A stretch of 64,000 nucleotides of DNA from positions 1,550,001 through 1,614,000 of the forward strand of contig NZ_WIRE01000001.1 of the NCBI RefSeq assembly GCF_009601165.1, read 5' to 3'. This DNA comes from Alcanivorax sediminis. Its GTDB lineage: Bacteria; Pseudomonadota; Gammaproteobacteria; Pseudomonadales; Alcanivoracaceae. This document shows, piece after piece, positions 25,689-35,367 of this stretch (the stretch's first letter is position 1; each line of letters opens with the position of its first letter). Under the pieces are notes generated by a model. The model was given only the letters and a program-made list of their open reading frames with translations. It had not been told where the DNA came from and ran no database searches. The position numbers and the translations under genes are program-made.

Positions 25689-26423
25689 CTAACCGCCCTG
25701 GAAAGACAGTGAGCGCCCGCCGTCCACAGCCAGAATCTGGCCGGTGACGAAGCCCGCATCCCTTGCCAGCCAGGCGACTGCGCTGGCGATATCTTCCGGT
25801 GCGCCGCAGCGCTTCAGGGCGGTGGCGTCAGTAATGGCGTCCTGGTTCATTTGACCACTTTCTGGCCACAGAATAGGGCCTGGGGACACCCCGTTGACCC
25901 GAATATCGGGCCCCAGCTCTCTGGCCAGACTTTTGGTCATCATTGCAAGACCCGCTTTGGCCATGCAATACAGCGTATGCTGAGAGAGCGGTTTTTCCGC
26001 GTAAACGTCCACAATATTGATGATACTGCCCTGTTGGGCGCGCAATGCCGGGGCCAGGCTCTGGCTCAGGATAAAGGGGGCGCGAAGGTTGCTGTGTACC
26101 AGCCGTGTCCAGTCATCATCACTGGCGGTGTCCACCGGGGTGGGGTAAAAGCTGGAGGCATTATTGACCAGCAAATCCAGCCTGCCGAAGGCACTGATGG
26201 CGTCGGCGGCAAGGGCGCGCACCGCATCGGGTTCATCCAGATCGGCCTGTAACAGGTGGGCGCTGTCCGGGCGGATCTGGTTAAGCTCCGTGGCGAGGGC
26301 TTGGGCTTCCTGCTGGCTGCCGCGATAGTGAATGATCACCCGCATGCCGTCGGCATGGAGGGTGCGAACAATGGTGGCTCCGATGCGACGGGCGCTGCCG
26401 GTGACCAGGGCTACAGGTTGCAT
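25689..26423 (-). CDS. folM: Pteridine reductase (SDR family)
   Basis: This 244-residue SDR has the pteridine-reductase signature TGSARRIG (in place of TGxxxGIG) and an early Arg that favours NADPH. NNAS, the Asp in [11 protein letters not shown] at the usual Ser position, and YCMAKAGL (Tyr-x-x-x-Lys) follow. Relatives reduce dihydrobiopterin or dihydromonapterin. The start lies inside the 3' end of cca (13-base overlap), so translation is coupled. The folate genes folB-folK lie nearby on the other strand. Confidence 0.85.
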   Translation of the reverse strand: MQPVALVTGSARRIGATIVRTLHADGMRVIIHYRGSQQEAQALATELNQIRPDSAHLLQADLDEPDAVRALAADAISAFGRLDLLVNNASSFYPTPVDTASDDDWTRLVHSNLRAPFILSQSLAPALRAQQGSIINIVDVYAEKPLSQHTLYCMAKAGLAMMTKSLARELGPDIRVNGVSPGPILWPESGQMNQDAITDATALKRCGAPEDIASAVAWLARDAGFVTGQILAVDGGRSLSFQGG

Positions 26424-27640
26424 GATTCCTTGTACTCCTTGAGGGCCTCAATGCGCGCCTTGGTGATGGCCTCGCCCAGTTGCGGGCCGCTAAAGCCTTG
26501 TTGCTGCAATGCGCTAACATCCACATTGCGGGCGGCTTCGGCTGCTCCCAGCAGGTAACGGGCCTGGGGGTAGTCACGGTCTTCAAAGCCGGTACGGCCG
26601 CGGGCATCTGCCTCGCAGGCGCCAACAAAGGTGGCCAGCCGCTCGGGACGACGCAGCACATCAAGGCTTTTCAGCAGTTTCCAGACCGTGGCGGGTTTCA
26701 GCTCCAGGGCACGATGACAGTGGGTATGGTATTCCCCTACCAGTGAAGCCAGCGTGGCGGTCTCCCGCGGCACCTTGAGTCGCTTTGATACCGTCTGGCT
26801 CATGCGGCTGCTGCGGATTTCATGGGCAATATGCCTTGGCCATTCTTCCTTCGGTGTTTTGCCTTTTCCCAGGTCGTGGCACAACACTGCATAGCGGCCA
26901 TCCAGATTCAGCTTCATGCGACTGGCCTGCTCCAGGCACAGCCACTGATGCACCAGGGTATCGATTTCCGGGTGATGCTGTTCAGGCTGGGGAACACCAT
27001 CAAGCGCCGCCAGTTCCGGGAACAGTTTTTCCAGGGCGCCGCACTGGTGTAGCACTTGAAAGAAGACCTGGGGGGCACGTTCCATCAGCGCCCGGCTGGT
27101 TTCCTTCCAGACGCGCTCAGGCACCAGGTAATCCAGCTCGCCGCTCTCGCTAAGCTGACGCATTAGCGCCAGGGTGTCGTCCGCTACCCGAAAACCCAGC
27201 CAGTGATAGCGGGCCGCGAACCGGGCGACGCGCAACACCCGCAGGGGGTCTTCAGCAAAAGCAGGGGAGACATGCCTTAGCAGGCGCGCCTTGAGATCGG
27301 CGCGACCATTGAAGGGATCGACCACCGGACCGCCCTGTTCGCGGGCCATGGCATTGATGGTGAGATCCCGGCGGACAAGATCCTCCTCCAGAGAGACGCT
27401 GCTGTCCGCATGGAAGGTAAAGCCGCCATAACCGTGGCCGGACTTGCGCTCGGTGCGGGCGAGGGCATATTCCTCTTTGCTTTTCGGATGCAGGAACACC
27501 GGGAAATCCTGGCCCACCGGCTGATAACCGTTTGCCTGCATTTCCTCGGGTGTGGCACCCACTACGACCCAGTCTTTTTCGGTGACGGGCAAGCCGAGCA
27601 GATTGTCCCGGACCGCACCGCCCACCAGATAAATTTTCAT
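26411..27640 (-). CDS. cca: Multifunctional CCA tRNA nucleotidyltransferase
   Basis: This 409-residue class II nucleotidyltransferase adds or repairs the CCA end of tRNAs. The N-terminus carries [20 protein letters not shown] with the metal-binding Glu/Asp, [10 protein letters not shown], and the neck region [18 protein letters not shown]-terminal HD domain ([11 protein letters not shown] near 255-265) indicates phosphatase/phosphodiesterase activity, as in E. coli. It heads the operon cca-folM-DUF4124-DUF4124 peptidase. Confidence 0.96.
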   Translation of the reverse strand: MKIYLVGGAVRDNLLGLPVTEKDWVVVGATPEEMQANGYQPVGQDFPVFLHPKSKEEYALARTERKSGHGYGGFTFHADSSVSLEEDLVRRDLTINAMAREQGGPVVDPFNGRADLKARLLRHVSPAFAEDPLRVLRVARFAARYHWLGFRVADDTLALMRQLSESGELDYLVPERVWKETSRALMERAPQVFFQVLHQCGALEKLFPELAALDGVPQPEQHHPEIDTLVHQWLCLEQASRMKLNLDGRYAVLCHDLGKGKTPKEEWPRHIAHEIRSSRMSQTVSKRLKVPRETATLASLVGEYHTHCHRALELKPATVWKLLKSLDVLRRPERLATFVGACEADARGRTGFEDRDYPQARYLLGAAEAARNVDVSALQQQGFSGPQLGEAITKARIEALKEYKESCNL

Positions 27641-27676
27641 CTTGTGCGCCTTTGCATTCTTGAGCAGAATGTTCTC

Positions 27677-27772
27677 ATGCTTTCTATCGTACTGAAACTG
27701 AACTCTCTGATGCCGGTCATCGATCGCTGTGCACGCAAATGGCGTGCGCAGGGACGGCGGCTGTCTGACTGA
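27677..27772 (+). CDS. Possible 31-residue small protein
   Basis: An ATG frame of 31 codons, rich in Arg and Lys at its C-terminus ([12 protein letters not shown]), is followed 18 bases later by a strong terminator. It is divergent from cca. The presence of a terminator with no other upstream plus-strand gene shows that something is transcribed here. It may be this peptide or a small RNA. No family is recognised and the ribosome binding site is weak. Confidence 0.3.
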   Translation: MLSIVLKLNSLMPVIDRCARKWRAQGRRLSD

Positions 27773-27790
27773 TTGTTTCAGTTTAGCAAG

Positions 27791-27826
27791 AAGGCCGCAG
27801 TGTCCCCGACCTGCGGCCTTTTTTCG
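27791..27826 (+). terminator. Rho-independent terminator
   Basis: AAGGCCGCAG pairs with CTGCGGCCTT around a 10-base loop, followed by TTTTTT. It terminates a short transcript starting between cca and the EamA gene. Confidence 0.85.
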
Positions 27827-27854
27827 TTTATGGGGTTTGCAGGTCGGTCTTTAG

Positions 27855-27941
27855 TTGCGAGTAACGAGTTTCGAGTTGCGAAAAGCATTAAAACATCGCG
27901 TTTTCTGCCTTTCGAAACTCGCGTCTCGAAACTCGCTCCTC
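27855..27941. repeat. Face-to-face CGAG heptad arrays
   Basis: The left array at 27855-27882 reads TTGCGAG, TAACGAG, TTTCGAG, TTGCGAA. The right array, in reverse orientation at 27912-27938, reads TCGAAA then CTCGCGT, CTCGAAA, CTCGCTC. A spacer of about 27 bases separates them. The pair lies directly upstream of the EamA gene, within its leader. Confidence 0.75.
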
Positions 27942-27959
27942 TTAATCTAGGAGAACGAA

Positions 27960-28889
27960 ATGCCAACCCTGGCAGCGTATTTGATCGTGGTGGCGGTGTG
28001 GGCAACCACGCCGCTGGGGATTAAATGGAGTGGTGAGGCCATGGCGCCGCTGGCAGCAGCCGGTGTGCGTATGGCGATTGCTGCGCTGCTGGGTCTGGGC
28101 TGGTTGTGGTTGAAACGACAGCCCTTGCCATTACATTCCCGTGCCCGTCTTAGCTATCTGGCGGCTTTGCCTGGCATCTTTGGTGCCATGGGGTGTAGCT
28201 ACATGGGCTCCACCTATCTGCCTTCGGGCCTGATCTCGGTGATCTTTGGTCTGGCGCCGCTGCTGTCGGGCCTGATGATGCAGTTTTTGCCGGGCAGTGT
28301 GCGCTTGAATGCCTGGCATTGGAGTGCCTGTGCCATGGGCGTCTTTGGCTTGATGCTGGTGTTCGATGACAGCCTGGCGGCCCTGTTCGCCGGCGGTGAT
28401 CTGGGCGATCGAGGCATTGGCGTGCTGTGGATGCTGTCTGCGGTGACCTTGTTTGCCGGCAGTGGGATTGCGGTACAACGTGTCGGCGCGGGACTGAAAC
28501 CCATGCAGCAGACGGTGGGCGGATTGTTGTTGTCGTTGCCTTTCTATGGCCTCGCCATGGTGCTGGCAGGGCAGCAACCGGAGTGGAATGGCGATGTGCG
28601 TGGACTGTCTGCCATCGTTTATCTGGCCGTGTTCGGTTCGCTGCTGGGCTTTTACAGCTATTTCCAGATTCTCTCACGCTTGCCTGCGGCGACCGTCGCG
28701 CTAGTGACGCTCATCACGCCTGTGCTGGCATTAATGCTGGGGAACCTGTTCAACGGCGAAAGTCTGGGTGTGATGGTGCTGGCGGGCGCCCTGTTGATCG
28801 TGCTCGCACTGGGCCTGTTCATGCTGGGGGACCATCAGGTGCGGCAGGCTTTGAAACGCCTGCCCATGGGCGAGACGGCTCAGGTGTAA
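27960..28889 (+). CDS. EamA/DMT family transporter
   Basis: This 309-residue inner-membrane protein has about ten hydrophobic segments in two EamA half-repeats (approximately 5-135 and 155-290), for example TPLGIKWSGEAMAPL in the first. Drug/metabolite transporters of this type often export amino acids or toxic metabolites; the substrate is unknown. ATG 27960 follows TAGGAGAACGAA. It converges with spoVR. Confidence 0.88.
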   Translation: MPTLAAYLIVVAVWATTPLGIKWSGEAMAPLAAAGVRMAIAALLGLGWLWLKRQPLPLHSRARLSYLAALPGIFGAMGCSYMGSTYLPSGLISVIFGLAPLLSGLMMQFLPGSVRLNAWHWSACAMGVFGLMLVFDDSLAALFAGGDLGDRGIGVLWMLSAVTLFAGSGIAVQRVGAGLKPMQQTVGGLLLSLPFYGLAMVLAGQQPEWNGDVRGLSAIVYLAVFGSLLGFYSYFQILSRLPAATVALVTLITPVLALMLGNLFNGESLGVMVLAGALLIVLALGLFMLGDHQVRQALKRLPMGETAQV

Positions 28890-28926
28890 ACCGGAACGAT
28901 TTGGCGGTTCCCCCGCAGGGGCCGCC

Positions 28927-30444
28927 TCACGTTTCAGTCTTGGCTTCCGGGGCGGGGGGGATGGAATAGCGTTTGATCACGCTGCCGTTCTCCACGCTTT
29001 CCAGATGCACATCGAACTGCCACAGGCGATGCAGGTGACGCAGCACCTCGGTGGCACTGTTGTCATCCAGGGGCCGGCCGGTGCTGCGCTGGTGACGCAG
29101 GGTCAGGGCACGATCACCGTGGATATTGGCGCTGACGACCTGGATATTGGGTTCCTGAATGCTCAGGTTGTACTGCTCTGCCAGAGATTCGCGCACCCGG
29201 CGGTAGCCCTGTTCGTTATGAATGGCGCCCACTTCCACGTAGTCCTTGCGGTCGTCATCGCTGATCTGGAACAGCTTGAAGTGACGGATCATCTTCGGAG
29301 ACAGGAACTGCTGGATGAAACTCTCATCCTTGAAGCTCTGCATGGCAAATTTCACCGTCTCCAGCCAGTCGCTCCCGGCGATTTCAGGAAACCATTCACG
29401 GTCTTCATCGTCGGGGTGTTCACAGATGCGGCGAATGTCCTGGAACATGTTGAAGCCGATGGCATAGGGGTTCATGCCACTGTAAAACGAGGCATCAAAC
29501 GGTGGCTGGTAAATCACCTGGCTGTGGCTTTGCAGGAATTCCAGCATGAAGCCGTCGGTGACCTTGCCCTCATCATAGAGCGAGTTCAGCAGGGTGTAGT
29601 GCCACAGGCAGGCCCAGCCCTCGTTCATGACCTTGGTCTGCCGTTGCGGATAGAAGTACTGTGCCATCTTGCGCACGATGCGAATGATCTCACGCTGCCA
29701 TGGTTGCAGGAGCGGAGCGTTTTTTTCCAGGAAGTAGAGCAGGTTCTCCTGGGGTTCGGCCGGGAAGGTGGAGGGGGGCTCGCGGGTCTTGATCGCGGGT
29801 TGCAGCTGAGGGAAGGTGCGCCACAGCTCGGAGACCTGTTTCTGAAGAGCCTCTTCACGGCTCCGTTGCCGTTTGCGCTCCTCAACGATGGAAATGGGCG
29901 AAGGGCGCTTGTAGCGGTCCACGCCATAGTTCATCAGTGCGTGACAGGAGTCGAGGGTCTCTTCCACGGCGGTGACCCCGTGGCGCTGCTCGCACTCGGC
30001 AATATAGTTTCGGGCGAACACCAGGTAATCAATGATCGAGGAGGCATCGGTCCACGTCTGGAAAAGGTAGTTGCCCTTGAAGAAGGAATTGTGACCGTAG
30101 CAGGCATGAGCAATAACCAGTGCCTGCATGGTGATACTGTTTTCTTCCATCAGGTACGAAATGCACGGATCGGAGTTGATCACGATCTCGTAGGCCAGCC
30201 CCATTTGCCCGCGACGATAACGGCCTTCCACTTCCACAAACTGTTTGCCGAAAGACCAGTGGTTATAGCCCACCGGCATTCCCACGGAAGAATAGGCATC
30301 CATCATCTGTTCAGACGAGATCACCTCAATCTGATTGGGGTAGGTGTCCAGGCCATACTTGTTATGGGCCAGATCGGCGATGGCCGCATCGTAGTCGGCC
30401 AGCAGCTCAAAGTTCCAGTCGGATCCTTCGGAGAGATAACTCAT
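28927..30444 (-). CDS. SpoVR family protein
   Basis: This 505-residue member of the SpoVR/YcgB family covers the full domain. Conserved-looking blocks include [16 protein letters not shown] and [20 protein letters not shown] near 275-295, and [16 protein letters not shown]. Biochemical function is unknown. In most proteobacteria it is encoded with PrkA and YeaH, and all three are linked to nitrogen-starvation and stationary-phase stress. The start overlaps the yeaH stop (ATGA). Confidence 0.93.
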   Translation of the reverse strand: MSYLSEGSDWNFELLADYDAAIADLAHNKYGLDTYPNQIEVISSEQMMDAYSSVGMPVGYNHWSFGKQFVEVEGRYRRGQMGLAYEIVINSDPCISYLMEENSITMQALVIAHACYGHNSFFKGNYLFQTWTDASSIIDYLVFARNYIAECEQRHGVTAVEETLDSCHALMNYGVDRYKRPSPISIVEERKRQRSREEALQKQVSELWRTFPQLQPAIKTREPPSTFPAEPQENLLYFLEKNAPLLQPWQREIIRIVRKMAQYFYPQRQTKVMNEGWACLWHYTLLNSLYDEGKVTDGFMLEFLQSHSQVIYQPPFDASFYSGMNPYAIGFNMFQDIRRICEHPDDEDREWFPEIAGSDWLETVKFAMQSFKDESFIQQFLSPKMIRHFKLFQISDDDRKDYVEVGAIHNEQGYRRVRESLAEQYNLSIQEPNIQVVSANIHGDRALTLRHQRSTGRPLDDNSATEVLRHLHRLWQFDVHLESVENGSVIKRYSIPPAPEAKTET

Positions 30445-31724
30445 GCGTTCTCCATCCTCTTCTTGAACAGCCTGCGGAAGACGGGATAAATCTCCCCGGG
30501 CTCATCAATCTGCGCCATGGAGAAGGCCGCAGGGTGGCGCTCCATGATCGTCTCATAATGATTCCAGAGCGCTTGATGAGCGCGGGGCATCACTTCCACA
30601 TAGGAGAAGTACTGCAGCTTGGGCAGCAGCTCTTCTTCAATCAGTTTGGCACAGGCGGGGGAGTCATCGTTCCAGTTATCCCCGTCCGAGGCCTGCGCGG
30701 CATAGATGTTCCACTGATCCACCGGGTAACGTTCGTTGATGATGTCGCGGGCGAGCTTCAGCGCGCTGGAGACAATGGTGCCGCCAGTTTCCCGGGAGTA
30801 GAAAAACTCTTCTTCGGTGACTTCCTTGGCGCTGGTGTGGTGACGGATAAAGACCACTTCGATCTGGTCATAGTTACGCTGCAGGAACAGATAAAGCAGC
30901 AGGAAAAAGCGTTTGGCCAGATCCTTCATGTTCTGGTTCATGGAGCCTGAGACATCCATGATGCAGAACATCACCGCCCGGCTTACGGGCACCGGTTCCT
31001 TGATATGGTGATTGAAGCGCAGGTCCAGGGTGTCCAGATAGGGAATACGTTCGATACGACGTTCCAGTTTCAGGATCTGCTCTTCCAGCTCCTGTAGCCG
31101 TGCCTGCCGTTGCGGCGATTGGTCTTCGTTCAGCAAGCTATCGCGTTCGTTCTTGAGATCGCGAATCCGTTTGCGGGTAGCTGCGGTGAGCGCGCGGCGA
31201 CGCATGGAGGCCTGACGCATGGAACGGACGATATTGATCTTGGCGGGCATGCCCTGGCTGACGATACCGCCATGTCGAGTCTTGAATACCTGGGCACCTT
31301 CCAGGTGACGCTTTACCAGATTGGGCAGCTCAAGATCCTCAAACAGGAAGTTGAGAAACTCCTGCTTGTCGATTTGAAACGCAAATTCATCCTCGCCTTC
31401 ACCGGAATCACTGGCGTCGCCATCACCTGAGCCCTTGCCGCCACCGCCTTCGGGGCGCTTGAAGCGGTCACCTTGATTGAACTCCTTGTTGCCGGGATGA
31501 ACGATACTGCGTTGCCCCCCCTGGCCGTGGTGAAAAATCGGCTCGGAGAGATCTTTCTGGGGGATACTGATCCTCTCGCCCTGTTCCATGTCTTTAATGG
31601 AACGGCGATTGACCGCGTCGTTGACTGCGTCGCGAATGTGTTTGCGATAGCGACGCAGGAATCGCTGCCGGTTGACCGTGCTCTTGTGCTTGTCATTCAG
31701 GCGGCGATCAATGATGTAGCTCAT
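30441..31724 (-). CDS. YeaH/YhbH (DUF444) family protein
   Basis: This 427-residue protein contains a von Willebrand A-like fold in its second half. [19 protein letters not shown] holds a MIDAS-type DxSxS motif, followed by the [12 protein letters not shown] block. The N-terminal half is basic and carries a Gly-rich stretch ([18 protein letters not shown]). Its partner is probably the PrkA kinase encoded just upstream. ATG 31724 follows GGAGGA; the frame extends upstream into a heptad repeat, which is not coding in my view. Confidence 0.93.
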   Translation of the reverse strand: MSYIIDRRLNDKHKSTVNRQRFLRRYRKHIRDAVNDAVNRRSIKDMEQGERISIPQKDLSEPIFHHGQGGQRSIVHPGNKEFNQGDRFKRPEGGGGKGSGDGDASDSGEGEDEFAFQIDKQEFLNFLFEDLELPNLVKRHLEGAQVFKTRHGGIVSQGMPAKINIVRSMRQASMRRRALTAATRKRIRDLKNERDSLLNEDQSPQRQARLQELEEQILKLERRIERIPYLDTLDLRFNHHIKEPVPVSRAVMFCIMDVSGSMNQNMKDLAKRFFLLLYLFLQRNYDQIEVVFIRHHTSAKEVTEEEFFYSRETGGTIVSSALKLARDIINERYPVDQWNIYAAQASDGDNWNDDSPACAKLIEEELLPKLQYFSYVEVMPRAHQALWNHYETIMERHPAAFSMAQIDEPGEIYPVFRRLFKKRMENA

Positions 31725-31744
31725 GGGCGTCCTCCGGAAGCGAC

Positions 31745-31895
31745 AACACGCTTCACGCAACATGCAACAACGCGGGATCGGATAAAGCAGGTTTGGGCGT
31801 TCTCCCCGCGATTACGTGTGGGCGCGGAGAGAACAATGCATAGCTCTAAACCCCTGATGCCGTGTTGTTGCGTGTAGCGTGCAGCATGTTGCGTC
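31745..31895. repeat. Face-to-face heptad arrays, CACGC/GCGTG core
   Basis: The left array at 31745-31772 reads AACACGC, TTCACGC, AACATGC, AACAACG. The right array, in reverse sense at 31862-31891, includes CGTGTAG, CGTGCAG, CATGTTG. They bracket about 85 bases between prkA and yeaH, so the operon mRNA would carry both arms. Confidence 0.75.
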
Positions 31896-31897
31896 TC

Positions 31898-33820
31898 CTA
31901 TTGTGCTTTCCTGACCCGCAGATACCATTCGGACAGCAGGCGCACCTGTTTCTCGGTATAGCCGCGTGACACCATCCGCTGCACAAAGTTGTTGTGCTTG
32001 CGCTGGTCGTCGTCGCTACCCTTGGCATTGAAGGAAATGACCGGTAGAAGATCTTCGGTGTTGGAGAACATCTTTTTCTCGATCACATCTCGCAGCTTCT
32101 GGTAGCTGAGCCAGGTCGGGTTCTTGCCGTGGTTGTTGGCTCGCGCCCGCAGTACAAAGTTGACCACCTCGTTGCGGAAATCCTTCGGGTTGGAAATGCC
32201 CGCGGGCTTCTCGATTTTTTCCAGGTCTTCATTCAGGGCCTGGCGATCAAATATTTCGCCGGTATCCGGATCGCGGAACTCTTGGTCCTGGATCCAGAAG
32301 TCGGCATAGGTGACATAACGGTCGAAGATGTTCTGGCCGTATTCGGAATAGGACTCGAGATACGCGGTCTGGATTTCCTTGCCGATGAATTCCACGTAAC
32401 GCGGCACCAGGTACTCCTTGATAAAGCGGCGGTACTGGTCGGAGCGTTCCTGCGGGAATTGCTCCTGTTCAATACGCTGCTCCAGCACATGAATCAGGTG
32501 GACCGGGTTGGCTGCCACTTCGGCGTGATCATAGTTGAACACCTTGGAGAGAATCTTGAAGGCGAATCGGGTGGAGAGGCCATTCATGCCCTCGTCCACG
32601 CCGGCCATGTCGCGGTATTCCTGCATGGATTTGGCGTGGGGGTCCACGTCTTTGAGATTTTCGCCATCGTAGACGCGCATCTTGGAGTAGATGCTGGAGT
32701 TTTCCGGCTCCTTCAGACGCGTCAGGATAGAGAACTGGGCCAGCATATGCAGCGTGTCCGGCGCACACTGGGCGTCGCGCAGGCTGGAGTTTCTGAGCAG
32801 CTTGTCATAGATCTGGACTTCTTCGGTGACGCGCAGGCAGTAAGGCACCTTGACGATATACACCCGGTCGATAAAGGCTTCGTTGTTCTTGTTGTTACGG
32901 AAAGTGTGCCACTCCGCTTCGTTGGAGTGGGCCAGCACAATGCCGTCGTAGGGGATGGCACCCAGGTGTTCGGTACCATTGTAGTTGCCTTCCTGTGTTG
33001 CCGTCAGCAAAGGGTGCAGCACCTTGATGGGCGCCTTGAACATTTCCACGAATTCCAGAATGCCCTGGTTGGCCCGGCACAGGCCGCCGGAGAAGGCGTA
33101 GGCGTCCGGATCGTCCTGGGCAAAATCTTCCAGCTTGCGAATGTCCACCTTGCCGACCAGGGCGGAAATGTCCTGGTTGTTTTCGTCGCCGGGTTCGGTT
33201 TTGGCGACAGCAATCTGGTCAAGAATGGATGGGTAGCGTTTCACCACGCGGAACTGGCTGATATCGCCGCCAAACTCATTCAGGCGTTTCACCGCCCAGG
33301 GCGACATGATAGTGCGAATGTAGCGGCGAGGAATGCCGTACTCTTCTTCCAGGATTGGGCCGTCTTCTTCTGAATCAAACAGCGACAGGGGAGAGTCGTT
33401 TACCGGTGAGCCTTTGATGGCATAAAAGGGGACCCGTTGCATCAAGGCCTTGAGTTTTTCCGCCAGGGAGGATTTGCCGCCACCTACCGGTCCGAGCAGG
33501 TAAAGAATCTGTTTCTTTTCTTCCAGCCCCTGAGCGGCGTGACGGAAGTAACTGACGATATTTTCGATGACTTCTTCGAGACCGTAAAACTCATCGAAGG
33601 CGGGGTAGCGGCGGATTACCTTGTTGGAAAAGATGCGTGACAGTCGCGGATCTTGCGATGTGTCGACCATTTCCGGTTCGCCAATGGCCATCAACATGCG
33701 CTCGGGTGCGGTGGCGTAGGCGCTGGGGTCGCGTTTGCACAGGTCCAGATATTCTTCCAGCGACATTTCTTCCTGCTGGGTCGAATCAAAACGGTCCTGG
33801 TAGTGGCGGATAATGCTCAT
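31898..33820 (-). CDS. PrkA family serine protein kinase
   Basis: This 640-residue PrkA/YeaG-type protein has an AAA-like N-terminal domain with P-loop LGPVGGGKSSLAEKL near 97-111 and a C-terminal PrkA kinase domain. E. coli YeaG is a Ser/Thr kinase involved in adaptation to sustained nitrogen starvation and is encoded with YeaH. It is first in the prkA-yeaH-spoVR operon, with a good AGGAGGA site before ATG 33820. Relatives are RpoS- or NtrC-controlled; no clear sigma-54 site was found upstream. Confidence 0.95.
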   Translation of the reverse strand: MSIIRHYQDRFDSTQQEEMSLEEYLDLCKRDPSAYATAPERMLMAIGEPEMVDTSQDPRLSRIFSNKVIRRYPAFDEFYGLEEVIENIVSYFRHAAQGLEEKKQILYLLGPVGGGKSSLAEKLKALMQRVPFYAIKGSPVNDSPLSLFDSEEDGPILEEEYGIPRRYIRTIMSPWAVKRLNEFGGDISQFRVVKRYPSILDQIAVAKTEPGDENNQDISALVGKVDIRKLEDFAQDDPDAYAFSGGLCRANQGILEFVEMFKAPIKVLHPLLTATQEGNYNGTEHLGAIPYDGIVLAHSNEAEWHTFRNNKNNEAFIDRVYIVKVPYCLRVTEEVQIYDKLLRNSSLRDAQCAPDTLHMLAQFSILTRLKEPENSSIYSKMRVYDGENLKDVDPHAKSMQEYRDMAGVDEGMNGLSTRFAFKILSKVFNYDHAEVAANPVHLIHVLEQRIEQEQFPQERSDQYRRFIKEYLVPRYVEFIGKEIQTAYLESYSEYGQNIFDRYVTYADFWIQDQEFRDPDTGEIFDRQALNEDLEKIEKPAGISNPKDFRNEVVNFVLRARANNHGKNPTWLSYQKLRDVIEKKMFSNTEDLLPVISFNAKGSDDDQRKHNNFVQRMVSRGYTEKQVRLLSEWYLRVRKAQ

Positions 33821-34095
33821 GCCGGCTTCCTCCTGCGGAACCTAAAATTGTCACAACAAAACTACATTCAGGGTGATTCCTTGTTAGTGAAAATAACGTG
33901 CAAGTGAATGGGGGATGGGCGTTGCTGATCAAGGCTGTCGGCATCGCCGTACAGCTTTAGGATGTAACCAAACAACGGAACAAGTCAAAGGGAAGCGAAA
34001 ACATTTTCGCAATAAAAAGGATGAAGTGTAGGGATGGTGCGCCAGACGTTGAATTGGCTTCGTGTCGACGCGTTATTGAAAAGAAATAACGCTTT
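33821..34095. other. Regulatory gap upstream of prkA
   Basis: No gene is present. The palindrome GCGAAAA-CA-TTTTCGC at 33995-34010 could be an operator. The stem-loop GCGTTATT/AATAACGC at 34070-34092, followed on the plus strand by TTTTT, directly abuts the apaH stop codon and may mark the 3' end of the apaH operon mRNA. Confidence 0.4.
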
Positions 34096-34902
34096 TTAGC
34101 ACTCGCAGTGGATGCGTGCCAGATCGTCCAGCCGAAGTGCAGTGAGGCTGCCGCCCCATACACAGCCTGTATCCAGCGCTTCCACCTTGTCGATCCCGGT
34201 ATGGCCTTCCAGTGCTGCCCAGTGGCCAAACAACAGGCGGGTGCCGGTTTCCTTGCGTTGGGGATGGAGGAACCACGGCATGAAGCCACCGGGCGGGGCG
34301 TCGGCTTCACCCTTGGAAGTCAGGTCCAACTCGCCCTGGCTGTTTACAAAACGCATGCGGGTGAAGTAATTGGTGATAACGCGCCAACGGTCAGGCCCGG
34401 CAAGGCGCTCGCTCCAGCCGGCGGGCTGGTTGCCGTACATGTGGGCAAAGTACTCGCTGCAGCGTTCATCGCCGAGCACACTTTCTACCTCTCTGGCGCG
34501 GCTGCGCGCTTCATCCAGTGTCCACAGCGGTGGAATGCCGGCGTGGGTGAGGATGGCCTCATGTTCAGGCAGGTCGATCAATAATGGGCAACCCTGAAGC
34601 CAGCCAAGCAATTCGCCACGGTCCGGGGCATCCAGGATCCCGGCCAGGGTGTCCTTGCGCTTGCTTTTGGTGGCGCCATGGGCCACGGCGAGCAGGTGCA
34701 GGTCATGGTTGCCGAGCACACTCTGGACATTGTCACGCACCTGAAATACCCGGCGTAGCGTCCCCAGCGAGTCCGGCCCCCTATTGATGAGGTCGCCGGC
34801 CAGAAACAGCCGATCCTTGTCCGGATTGAAGCGGATCTTGTCGAGCAGGCAATCAAAGGCTTCCAGGCACCCCTGCAGATCCCCAATGGCATAGTCAGAC
34901 AC
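34096..34902 (-). CDS. apaH: Symmetrical bis(5'-nucleosyl)-tetraphosphatase
   Basis: This 268-residue metallophosphatase hydrolyses Ap4A to two ADP and also removes Np4-caps from RNA. It shows the calcineurin-like motifs GDLQGC, GDLINRGPDS and GNHD within the first 75 residues, and THAGIPPLW later. It is last in the lptD-surA-pdxA-rsmA-apaG-apaH operon, as in E. coli. Confidence 0.97.
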   Translation of the reverse strand: MSDYAIGDLQGCLEAFDCLLDKIRFNPDKDRLFLAGDLINRGPDSLGTLRRVFQVRDNVQSVLGNHDLHLLAVAHGATKSKRKDTLAGILDAPDRGELLGWLQGCPLLIDLPEHEAILTHAGIPPLWTLDEARSRAREVESVLGDERCSEYFAHMYGNQPAGWSERLAGPDRWRVITNYFTRMRFVNSQGELDLTSKGEADAPPGGFMPWFLHPQRKETGTRLLFGHWAALEGHTGIDKVEALDTGCVWGGSLTALRLDDLARIHCEC

Positions 34903-34923
34903 GCCATGCCCCCGGGGTTGCGA

Positions 34924-34951
34924 GCGTGTTGCGCGTTGCGTGATGCGTGCC
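34924..34951. repeat. 7-base-period array, GCGTG core
   Basis: The heptamers GCGTGTT, GCGCGTT, GCGTGAT and GCGTGCC lie in the short gap between apaG and apaH. Confidence 0.7.
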
Positions 34952-34955
34952 AGCG

Positions 34956-35342
34956 TTAGTGCAATGCATGGGGTGCGGCGAGGGTGAAAGCGGGGATTTC
35001 AGCATCAAAGTGGATGCCATCTTCGCCGATCATCTGGTAACTGCCACGCATGCTGCCGACTTCGGTTTCGAGAATGGCGCCACTGGTGTATTCAAAGGTC
35101 TGGCCGGGGGCGATGTGCGGTTGTTCGCCGATCACCCCTTCGCCGTGCACTTCCTGCACCCGCTCTTCACCATCGGTAATCACCCAGTGGCGGGTGAGCA
35201 GGCGGGCGCTGACGCTGCCTTCGTTGCGAATGGTGATGTGATAGGCAAACACCCAGCGCTGTCCTGCCTCATCGCTTTGATCGGCAAGGTACTCAGTGTC
35301 CACGGAGACCCGGATGTTATGGCGTGGGTCGGGGGTGGTCAT
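34956..35342 (-). CDS. apaG: ApaG protein
   Basis: This 128-residue single-domain ApaG (DUF525) protein has an Ig-like beta fold. Family blocks are YHITIRNEGSVSARLLTRHW, EVHGEGVIGEQPHIAPGQTF and YTSGAILETEVGSMRGSYQM (this last exactly 20 residues). In E. coli it lies between ksgA and apaH, as here. Function is unclear; nucleotide or metal binding has been reported for relatives. Start 35342 gives the normal length; ATG 35360 is an alternative. Confidence 0.95.
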   Translation of the reverse strand: MTTPDPRHNIRVSVDTEYLADQSDEAGQRWVFAYHITIRNEGSVSARLLTRHWVITDGEERVQEVHGEGVIGEQPHIAPGQTFEYTSGAILETEVGSMRGSYQMIGEDGIHFDAEIPAFTLAAPHALH

Positions 35343-35367
35343 GCGCGATGTGTCTCCCATTCAGGTG

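Noticed and set aside
31725-31763. Upstream-extended yeaH start at 31763
   Set aside because: The extension is translated heptad repeat; ATG 31724 has GGAGGA and matches the family start.
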